Below, piece by piece: positions 1 through 5,479 of a DNA stretch of 5,479 nucleotides. The stretch is from Treponema sp. Its GTDB lineage: Bacteria; Spirochaetota; Spirochaetia; Treponematales; Breznakiellaceae. Made by a program: the position numbers and the translations under genes. The first letter of the stretch is position 1, and each line of letters starts with the position of its first letter. Where the stretch lies: the NCBI GenBank assembly GCA_031284195.1, contig JAITAI010000028.1:1-5479 (forward strand). Direction: 5' to 3'. The notes under the pieces were generated by a model. It searched no databases, was not told the origin of the DNA, and saw only the letters and a program-made list of their open reading frames with translations.

Positions 1-118
1 CCCCTTCCCGGGAAAAAGGACGGACTCCCCCTATCAGGCTCTCACCTTCCGTTTTACCAGCATCATCGTCCACGCCCAGGTTAATATATTTTAAAAATTT
101 CCAAGGCGTATTGCACAT
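1..118 (-). CDS. Possible start of a gene running off the left edge (weak)
   Basis: From the ATG at 116-118 a frame stays open for 39 codons to the window edge, reading MCNTPWKFLKYINLGVDDDA and then a polar stretch. Codon choice in 1-80 looks similar to that of the operon genes. Against it: there is only a weak GGA upstream as ribosome binding site, the piece is short, and an opposite-strand frame across 2-94 looks equally plausible as the C-terminal end of a plus-strand gene (stop TAA at 92-94). The two are mutually exclusive, and only sequence beyond the edge can decide. Confidence 0.2.
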   Translation of the reverse strand, partial: MCNTPWKFLKYINLGVDDDAGKTEGESLIGGVRPFSREG

Positions 119-249
119 AACGTTCCGGCTGTATGCGACATTGGTCGGCGGCTAATAAGGAATTTGCGGAGCAAAGACCGTGGCTGTGAACCGCTTCCCA
201 CCATTTCAGTTTTCCTCGAAATGGAGATAAACCCGAAAAGTTTATTTTC

Positions 250-405
250 ATAGGAATTAATTTGAATACCTATCAACTTACATATGCCTTGGGCTTTTTG
301 AAGAAGCGCATCATAGCTGAGGGAAGTTGCCGTTGCTCCAACACCTACAGATACGATACTAACAGCGCCTAGAATGGTACTATAATCCCTTTTCAGGTAA
401 AAAAA
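250..405 (-). pseudogene. Possible remnant of a chemotaxis-receptor N-terminus
   Basis: The minus frame reads a hydrophobic helix (ILGAVSIVSVGVGATATSL) followed by SYDALLQKAQG. This is the pattern of the first transmembrane helix and early sensor region of methyl-accepting chemotaxis proteins. The frame has no ATG: it opens after a TGA just upstream, with only a TTG at 411 that coincides with a possible -35 hexamer. After about position 240 the translation turns arginine- and serine-rich and looks non-native, and it stops at 91. If real, this is a broken fragment of a receptor gene. The match is by character only, with no receptor-specific motif. Confidence 0.2.
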
Positions 406-411
406 TGTCAA
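382..411 (-). promoter_or_regulatory. Possible sigma-70-type promoter pointing left
   Basis: A perfect TTGACA (411-406) is followed after 18 bases by GATTAT (387-382; four of six matches to TATAAT). TATAGT at 384-379 is a closer hexamer, but the 21-base spacing is too long. It would drive leftward transcription into the short frames at 251..81 or 118..1. No confident gene follows, so this may be chance in an AT-rich stretch. Confidence 0.25.
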
Positions 412-448
412 TAAACTGTTTCAAGAAAAGCCGATTTTTGCCCTTTGT

Positions 449-509
449 AGGCGGGTTGGAGGACCTGGGGTCGATTGCCTTCTCATAACGGACGGACTGC
501 TACCCGCCT
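449..509. repeat. 8-bp inverted repeat in the GC-rich intergenic part
   Basis: AGGCGGGT (449-456) is the reverse complement of ACCCGCCT (502-509), with 45 bases between them. A small inner GACC/GGTC pair lies at 462-472. The acceptor-like ends suggested a tRNA, but there is no T-arm sequence and the length (61 bases) is too short. The function is unknown. Confidence 0.4.
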
Positions 510-595
510 CCCCTAGTTGGGAATGAACCGTGGGACCCTAGCGACCTAGGCGAATGGAACCCCGAAGGGCTTTAGACCGCTTCTTCGGAAACCAT

Positions 596-624
596 TTTGA
601 TCGGAACCGAAGTTTCCGATCAAA
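596..624 (-). terminator. Hairpin after the operon, probable transcription terminator
   Basis: An 11-bp perfect stem (bases 596-606 with 614-624) closes a 7-base loop, and on the minus-strand transcript it begins 14 bases after the stop codon at 638. The stem is TTTGATCGGAA paired with its complement. No U-tract follows (the next bases are AUGGUUUCC), so it is not a textbook intrinsic terminator. It may instead be an RNA 3'-end stabiliser, or may need Rho. Its position directly after the last gene is the main support. Confidence 0.5.
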
Positions 625-637
625 CTTGGCTCAGATA

Positions 638-1444
638 TTAAGGAATAAGCCCCTTAAAAGCCCGCTCTGCCCGCCCAGTGAACCAGGACATGAGCGCGTC
701 GGTTCTGGTGGCAAAGGATTGACCCACCCGCTGATTCATACCCGGAAGGGAAACGGCCTTGGCCATGGATACCGCATAAATCAGAAGAAAGGCTTCCGCA
801 TCCATGACCGCCACCACCGAGCAGAGTTTATGTTTCCCGACCGCAGGAATTATCCCCACCGTTAACGGGGTGAGGTTCTGCTGTACCAATAACAGGGCGT
901 CTTCACCGGCATGGTACTCATATTGATAGATAGTATCTCCAAAGGTCAGGTCCTTTTGACGAGCATAGAGGATCACCCGTGTAGGAGGTACTTCATACAC
1001 CGGATCCGGGAGGGGCTTTTGCGTATCAGGCCCGTCAATCACTTGGGAAGTTTCATAGAAGATCCGCATGGCATTACGGCTGGTAGAAAAGTAACGGAGC
1101 CCTGCCAAGGTACTGAGCGCCAAGGTTTCGTTGAACAACGCCCCCCGCTCTGCGCTGGTCCACTGGGGAAACGCCGCTCCCGGCGGCTTCTTATACAGAT
1201 GCAGGCTTTCCACCAGAATACTGGGTTCTAAGGCTTCCAAGGTATCATTCATGAACTTTTGAATCAGGGTATGCCCGGGGATAAGTAGGGGGGTAAGGCG
1301 CTTGAATTGTACTTCCCTTAAGGTTCCCGCCTCAAGGAGAGCTATCCGCTGTTCTGGAAGGAGCAAGGCATCCAATGAAAGAGCGCCCACCGGTGCTCCC
1401 TTTATAAGTAACAAGGACCCCAAAAGGATGACTAGGGTTTTCAT
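638..1444 (-). CDS. Secreted or periplasmic protein of unknown function (resembles spirochaete family DUF6675)
   Basis: I cannot assign a function to this 268-residue protein. It begins with a short signal peptide: Lys2, a leucine-rich core at residues 4-14, and a plausible signal peptidase I site after Ala21 (V-G-A). The core is interrupted by Lys15, and there is no lipobox cysteine, so a soluble exported protein fits better than a lipoprotein. After the signal, no membrane helix is obvious; the hydrophobic run near residues 215-228 (AEAFLLIYAVSMAKA) is too short and is followed by a lysine. The C-terminus (RTDALMSWF and onward) and the central aromatic strand segment (YQYEYHAGEDALLLVQQNL) remind me of an uncharacterised treponemal family listed as DUF6675; this is from memory and unverified. 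The start codon follows the protease stop by 27 bases, so it is probably the last gene of the operon. It ends 14 bases before a hairpin. Confidence 0.85.
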   Translation of the reverse strand: MKTLVILLGSLLLIKGAPVGALSLDALLLPEQRIALLEAGTLREVQFKRLTPLLIPGHTLIQKFMNDTLEALEPSILVESLHLYKKPPGAAFPQWTSAERGALFNETLALSTLAGLRYFSTSRNAMRIFYETSQVIDGPDTQKPLPDPVYEVPPTRVILYARQKDLTFGDTIYQYEYHAGEDALLLVQQNLTPLTVGIIPAVGKHKLCSVVAVMDAEAFLLIYAVSMAKAVSLPGMNQRVGQSFATRTDALMSWFTGRAERAFKGLIP

Positions 1445-1458
1445 GTTTTTCTTTTCTA

Positions 1459-1463
1459 CTCCT
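1459..1463 (-). promoter_or_regulatory. Probable ribosome binding site of the secreted-protein gene, with long spacing
   Basis: AGGAG is the only good Shine-Dalgarno match in the 27-base gap. It is 14 bases from the ATG at 1444, longer than the usual 5-10, with a purine-rich AGAAAAGAAAA tract between them. The ATG is still preferred because it places a signal peptide at the very N-terminus and no better start lies nearby. Confidence 0.45.
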
Positions 1464-1471
1464 GTAGGGTC

Positions 1472-4400
1472 TTAAACTGGTACCGGCTGCACTGGAACCC
1501 CAAGGCGGGCTGCGGCTTTCTCCGCGGTCCCGGTTCCTGCTAAGATAATCGGTGACGCTTTATAAGGTGAACCTTGCTGGGTGTACTGGGAGAGGCGCTG
1601 AGCAGCCTGGATAATCTCCTCGGCAGAAACCCCAATCACATGAGCGAGCATCCGTGAAGGATGTTCTACGGGAATACCGTAGAGGAACCGGAAAAAGTCC
1701 AAAAACCCTTTTTCAACGCTCACCAGGGGATGGGTCTTCTTGGCATAAGTCCCGATGACCGCTTTTTCCAGGAATTCTGCATTAAACAGCAGGCGTACCC
1801 GGTCTTTTAATATAGCAGCAAAGGCATCCAAGGAACGCAGTGGATTGGGATCCCGGTAGGTAGCCAGGGAAAAGAGCCTTTCAAGACTATCCGGTTGGGC
1901 ATAGGCTCCATAGGCGCCGCCTTTCATGCGGATATCTTCCCAGAGGGCGCCTGTGGAAAGCCCGTGAGCCAAGACCGATTCCACGGCGCTTTCTTTGGTC
2001 CCAAAAGCAGCCGAAGGCAAGGTCATGGCGGCAAAACCCACCTGGAGAGAAGGCGAAGCATACACCTCAGGGGCCCCGGTTCCCGGGGTTCCCAAAAGGG
2101 TGAAGAAGGGTTCGGGACTGGAAGTATGAGAATTCCGGGAACGAGGAGGCCCAAAGCGGCTGAATTGCTGATCAATGGCCCGGCAGGAAGCGCTCAGCGT
2201 ATCACCAGAACCGGTGAGGTTGACCATGAGGCCTGCCTTGGATACCAGGGTATCCCGAATACGGATCAACGGATCCCTCAGAGCCCCATCATCCAGGGCG
2301 GCTAGGGTATGCATCCAGTCGATCTGGCTAAGGCCGCTCCAGAGTTCCTCCACGGCCCGGGTCCGGGAACAATACCGCTCTGAACGAATTACCCCGTACC
2401 GATGCCCCATCGGCGCAAGGCTCGCATCCAGGTTGTTCTTACACTCCAGAACCAAGTCCCGGATACGCCGGTGATCGGAAAAATCCCCCTCGGTGATGAG
2501 CCGCAGCGTTAAATCCAGAGCAGGACCTATCTTTTCATCTAAAGCCTTGAGCCGGTAAACCAGCCAATCCCGTCCGGCTAGGTCGAAGATGCCTGCCGGG
2601 GTTGCTATGGTCCTGCTTGCGCCTGGGGCATTCGTACTGATCTGCAAGGTCCCGTGGAGATCTCCCAGGGTACGGGCCTGGAGACTCGCAACTTCTCCGT
2701 AATCAAGACCAGGGAGTCCTAGGAAAAGCGCCACTCGGGAAAAAAACGGCAGCCACCGATAATCTTCAGGTTCAAGTACATCCACAGGGAAGGCCAGGTC
2801 CACATAGGTGATACCATTGGTGAAGAGATCGTGGATGAGTACCGGTACTCCCCCGGCATCCCGGCATTCTCGAGGTATGGGTTCCTGTTCAGGGGAAAGA
2901 TCCTGCCGGGAAAGGTGGGGAATCCGTGCCAGGGCTTCAAGAGACTCCCCTTCCCCTTGAATCCGAGTAAGCTCTGCAACCTTGGCTTGTATCTGGGCTT
3001 TCTCTGTCTCGCTCAAAGCTGCTGCACTCTTGGCAAGCTGTTCTGCGAGGGCCGCTTCTTTTTGCTCAAGAAAGCCCTGCTGGGGTTCAATCACGATACA
3101 GGCCCGATGGGGGTTATCCAACAGGTATTTCCTGATGAGGGATTCAAAATAAGGGGTCCCGGTCTTTGCAGCCTGAGCAATACGGGTTTTGAGGGCGGTG
3201 AATTCCGGCACAAAGAGGAGACCCTCCCAAGGGGTCCCTCCGTGAATCCAGGTACCCAGGGACCGTTGCAGCCATACCAAGGAATAAGGTCCATGAGCGC
3301 GACGGATTTCCCGGTGAGAAAATTCCATGGATAAGAGGGCTGCCTCTATATCCTCCGGGGAGATCCCTTCGGCAACCAAACGGTTTAATTCCGTGAGGAT
3401 CAAGGCCTCCACTGCGGCGTCTGGAACGGTATCTGTTTGCAGGGGCTGTATCCCCCGAAGACCGACGGTAAATACCCTTTCCCGCAGTTCTCCATCAAGA
3501 CCGGTTACCGGTGACAGATCCTCTCCCAATCCCGACTCAATGAGTACCCTGGTTAAGGGTGATCCGTCATGCCCTAAGAGAACTTCGGTGAGGGCACCGA
3601 GATCCATGGTAGCCCTTGTATCCAAGGAATCACCCCAAAGCCAAGAGAGGAGTACCGTGGCTTTCTGCTCTGCCCCGGCAGGACCAAGGACGGTGATGTG
3701 TTGCGGGGTGTTCCATTGCTTCGCTAGGGGAATGGGGGGAGCCGCCTTTCCCGGAGCAAGCCCTGCTAGGACCTGATCTTGCAAGAAAGCAAGTTGCTTT
3801 TCCGTGGGAATATTCCCTGCCAAGAAGATCCGACAGTTCCCCGGAACATACCGGGTCCGGTGAAATTCCCGTAAGCCTTCCCAGGTCAAGGAAGGGATCC
3901 ATTCCGGATCTCCTCCTGATTCAAACCGGTAGGGCGTATCCGGCAGCACTGCCTTGGTAGACCACAAGCTCGCATAGGCATCCAGGGACGAATAAGCCCC
4001 TTTCATCTCATTATAGACTACTCCCGTGAGAGAAAGCTGGTCTGACCCGGGGCTTCCTGCTGCAGGAGCGGTCAATTCAAAGCGATGCCCCTCTTGCATA
4101 AAGGTCCATTCTGAGAGGAGGGGCCGGAACACCGCATCCCCGTAGACTGCTATGAGGTTAAAGTAATCATGCTCATGGATTGAACTGGCCGGGTACACGG
4201 TCTTATCCGGGAAGGTCCAGGCATTGAGATAGGTCTGGAGACTTCCTTGGGCTAATACCAAAAAGGCATCCTTGAGGGGATAGCGCTCTGAACCGCAGAG
4301 CACCGAATGTTCCAGGATATGGGCAACTCCGGTAGAATCTTCAGGGGTGGTGGCAAAGGCGAAGGCGAAGAGATTCTCCGGGTCCTCATTCAGCACATGG

Positions 4401-4528
4401 AACACTTCAAGGCCACTTTGCTGGTGTCGCGCCCAGATGCCTTGTGCCTTGAGTTCCGCAAGTTCCACCACGTCTACTATGGCAAAACCGCTCTCCAGGG
4501 CCTGTCCGGCCCGTAAACTGGTCTTCAT
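1472..4528 (-). CDS. M16C-family zinc metallopeptidase (presequence protease / PreP-Cym1 type)
   Basis: This 1018-residue protein matches the single-chain M16C peptidases (about 970-1030 residues), which form a two-lobed chamber and degrade unfolded peptides, such as cleaved targeting peptides in organelles. The inverted zinc motif HxxEH is HILEH at residues 70-74, with Glu73 as expected catalytic base. The third zinc ligand is probably Glu174 in YNEMKG, about 100 residues later, as in PreP. The C-lobe carries Arg867 and Tyr873 in RMKGGAYGAY with the six-residue spacing seen in PreP, where this pair helps bind substrate. A charged helical stretch at about 484-525 fits the hinge between the lobes (M16C-associated domain). 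All catalytic elements are intact, so an active enzyme is expected. There is no signal peptide, so it should be cytoplasmic. Its ATG overlaps the fliG stop (ATGA) with AAGGA nine bases upstream, implying translational coupling. The bacterial substrate is unknown. Confidence 0.95.
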   Translation of the reverse strand: MKTSLRAGQALESGFAIVDVVELAELKAQGIWARHQQSGLEVFHVLNEDPENLFAFAFATTPEDSTGVAHILEHSVLCGSERYPLKDAFLVLAQGSLQTYLNAWTFPDKTVYPASSIHEHDYFNLIAVYGDAVFRPLLSEWTFMQEGHRFELTAPAAGSPGSDQLSLTGVVYNEMKGAYSSLDAYASLWSTKAVLPDTPYRFESGGDPEWIPSLTWEGLREFHRTRYVPGNCRIFLAGNIPTEKQLAFLQDQVLAGLAPGKAAPPIPLAKQWNTPQHITVLGPAGAEQKATVLLSWLWGDSLDTRATMDLGALTEVLLGHDGSPLTRVLIESGLGEDLSPVTGLDGELRERVFTVGLRGIQPLQTDTVPDAAVEALILTELNRLVAEGISPEDIEAALLSMEFSHREIRRAHGPYSLVWLQRSLGTWIHGGTPWEGLLFVPEFTALKTRIAQAAKTGTPYFESLIRKYLLDNPHRACIVIEPQQGFLEQKEAALAEQLAKSAAALSETEKAQIQAKVAELTRIQGEGESLEALARIPHLSRQDLSPEQEPIPRECRDAGGVPVLIHDLFTNGITYVDLAFPVDVLEPEDYRWLPFFSRVALFLGLPGLDYGEVASLQARTLGDLHGTLQISTNAPGASRTIATPAGIFDLAGRDWLVYRLKALDEKIGPALDLTLRLITEGDFSDHRRIRDLVLECKNNLDASLAPMGHRYGVIRSERYCSRTRAVEELWSGLSQIDWMHTLAALDDGALRDPLIRIRDTLVSKAGLMVNLTGSGDTLSASCRAIDQQFSRFGPPRSRNSHTSSPEPFFTLLGTPGTGAPEVYASPSLQVGFAAMTLPSAAFGTKESAVESVLAHGLSTGALWEDIRMKGGAYGAYAQPDSLERLFSLATYRDPNPLRSLDAFAAILKDRVRLLFNAEFLEKAVIGTYAKKTHPLVSVEKGFLDFFRFLYGIPVEHPSRMLAHVIGVSAEEIIQAAQRLSQYTQQGSPYKASPIILAGTGTAEKAAARLGVPVQPVPV

Positions 4529-5479
4529 ACGAGTATATCCTTATCATCAAGTAATAAAATGCGGCCTGCTTCCCGGTTTTCCCTGAACCAGTCCAAGAAT
4601 TCCTTGGCTGCCCTATCCACATCCTGCCTGCGTACCGGTCCTAGGATTTCCGCTTCTTCCTGGATCTGGGCGCAGCGCTCAGCGGACAGGTTGGCGAGGA
4701 TCTTTTCGGTAAATGCTTTGGATCGGCCTTTGAGGAGCAATACGATGTCCAGATCGGACATAGAAAAGAGCTTATCCTCAATGGCCCTATCCTCGGCTTT
4801 GACCACATCATCTAGGGTATGAAGCCGGTCTTTCAAATCACGGCTCAGATAGGGGTCTGTCTGGGTGAGTTCCTGCATGATCCGTTCCCCAAAAGAAGGG
4901 TCCGCTGCTTTAAGGATCTCCGTGAGGGTCCCGATGCCGTCTATACCGGGGCTTGCGTTGCTATCCAGATGGTGGATCCGTTCTTTCAGGGTGGAGGCAA
5001 CCCGATCCACTACCTCTGGGGAGGTCTTTTCCATACGGGCAATACGCCGGATGAGGGCGATCTTCCGCTCCGGCGGTGAATGGGCCAACACTGCCGCGGC
5101 CAGGGACGGAGAAACCCGGGAAAGCACCAAGGCTTCCACCGCAGGGGTTTCATCCTTAAACAGGAAGACCAGTTGTTCCCCGGAACAGTCTTCCAGAAAC
5201 CCGAAGGGGTTTTTCGCGGCTTCTGCATGGGTCTGTTTTAAAAAAGCCTCTCCCTTTTCAGGGCCAAAGGCGGTATGCAGGATATGACGGGCTGTATCAA
5301 TGCCCCCCAGGGCAGGCCCGGTATACTGGTAAGAAGCGGCCAAGAGGGAACGGAATTCCACCAGGATAGCCTCTGATTCCTCTGGGGTGATACCCCGGAT
5401 AGAGGCTATTTCCTGAGCTATGGCTTCTACCTGCTCAGGGTTGAGGTGGGACAGGATCTGGGCAGCTTCGTCCGCACCG
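4525..5479 (-). CDS. fliG: FliG-family flagellar motor switch protein, 5'-truncated by the window edge (probably the divergent FliG1 type)
   Basis: FliG sits on the cytoplasmic face of the flagellar basal body, between the FliF ring and FliM, and its C-terminal domain interacts with the stator to produce torque. The visible 317 residues cover nearly the whole usual 330-350; the first 20-30 lie outside. The reading frame continues to the edge, so the GTG at 5361 is internal and not the start. Visible residues 1-100 match the N-terminal FliF-binding domain (GG followed by a helical run, then NPFGFLED). The middle ARM domain follows with RRIARMEKTSPEVV at 144-157, and then the C-terminal domain with KG at 250-251 and LGPVRRQDV at 279-287. 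Key motifs are altered: the FliM-binding EHPQ reads ETPA (110-113), the GG of the linker reads DG (180-181), and the MFXF hinge reads LHTL (219-222). Spirochaetes commonly carry two FliG proteins, and the drift suggests the non-canonical one; the paralogue assignment is inference. The gene overlaps the downstream protease gene by ATGA. Confidence 0.93.
   Translation of the reverse strand, partial: GADEAAQILSHLNPEQVEAIAQEIASIRGITPEESEAILVEFRSLLAASYQYTGPALGGIDTARHILHTAFGPEKGEAFLKQTHAEAAKNPFGFLEDCSGEQLVFLFKDETPAVEALVLSRVSPSLAAAVLAHSPPERKIALIRRIARMEKTSPEVVDRVASTLKERIHHLDSNASPGIDGIGTLTEILKAADPSFGERIMQELTQTDPYLSRDLKDRLHTLDDVVKAEDRAIEDKLFSMSDLDIVLLLKGRSKAFTEKILANLSAERCAQIQEEAEILGPVRRQDVDRAAKEFLDWFRENREAGRILLLDDKDILV
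4538..4542 (-). promoter_or_regulatory. Ribosome binding site of the M16C protease gene, inside the fliG 3' end
   Basis: AAGGA lies nine bases before the ATG at 4528, within the last codons of fliG. It supports that ATG as the start and, with the ATGA overlap, indicates that ribosomes can reinitiate or start independently at the junction. Confidence 0.7.

Larger units (their letters stand above)
1..595. other. Stretch with no confident gene; decayed or intergenic DNA with inverted repeats
   Basis: No open frame here has the length, start and ribosome binding site of a convincing gene. Bases about 80-440 are AT-richer than the operon, while about 440-600 are GC-rich. Short open frames overlap in all three minus frames: one from a TTG at 411 to 91, a 56-residue frame from ATG 251 to stop 81, and one from ATG 118 that stays open through the left edge. 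A plus-strand frame also ends at 92-94 from the left edge. A plus-strand frame at 401-526 is open but has no ATG. Inverted repeats occur at 122-191, 449-509 and 537-550. I recognise no tRNA, rRNA, tmRNA, SRP RNA or riboswitch. Confidence 0.6.

Noticed and set aside
381..386. Perfect TATAAT on the plus strand as a promoter -10
   Set aside because: The bases at the -35 position (358-363, ACTAAC) do not resemble TTGACA, and no plus-strand gene follows.
91..411. 106-residue minus-strand frame as an intact gene
   Set aside because: Its only start is a TTG that is part of a possible -35 box, there is no ribosome binding site, and its second half looks non-native.
18..498. Nine-base direct repeat GGACGGACT at 18-26 and 490-498 as the target duplication of an insertion
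   Set aside because: No transposase or terminal inverted repeats lie between the copies, and a nine-base match can arise by chance.
449..509. tRNA-like gene suggested by the complementary ends GGCGGGT and ACCCGCC
   Set aside because: The span is only about 60 bases and no T-loop, D-arm or anticodon arm can be drawn on either strand.
2831..3334. Long plus-strand open frame of 167 codons, and others like it opposite the protease gene
   Set aside because: They lie wholly opposite a well-supported 1018-residue enzyme with intact motifs and show no family character.
5361..5363. GTG as the start codon of the FliG-type gene
   Set aside because: The upstream 39 codons in the same frame continue the FliG N-terminal domain to the window edge, so the gene starts outside.

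Overview
The window most likely comes from a spirochaete of the Treponema group. Three things suggest this: a FliG-family protein whose FliM-binding and linker motifs have drifted, as expected for the second FliG of spirochaetes; an M16C presequence-type protease; and a secreted protein that resembles an uncharacterised family I remember from Treponema genomes. The genus is inferred from protein character. The sequence alone does not prove it.

Layout: from position 5479 down to 638 everything is coded on the minus strand in one tight, operon-like run. A 5'-truncated fliG-type gene (enters at the right edge, ends at 4525) overlaps the start of a 1018-residue M16C metallopeptidase (4528..1472) by the four bases ATGA. 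After a 27-base gap comes a 268-residue protein with an N-terminal signal peptide (1444..638). Fourteen bases beyond its stop codon an 11-bp hairpin (596..624) is the likely end of the transcript. The operon promoter lies outside the window.

The left 637 bases hold no gene I can call with confidence. About 80-440 is AT-richer and about 440-600 is GC-rich. The stretch contains short overlapping open frames in all three minus-strand frames. One resembles the first membrane helix of a chemotaxis receptor, and another runs off the left edge. It also contains several inverted repeats. I read it as an intergenic or decayed region, possibly a remnant of mobile or cassette DNA.

How the genes work together: the FliG-like protein would act at the flagellar switch or basal body, the M16C enzyme would degrade peptides in the cytoplasm, and the third protein is exported with unknown function. 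Their tight spacing argues for shared transcription, but I see no clear biochemical link between flagellar switch and peptidase. Apart from the unexplained left region, the window looks like ordinary chromosomal sequence. I found no clear sign of a new defence or mobile system.
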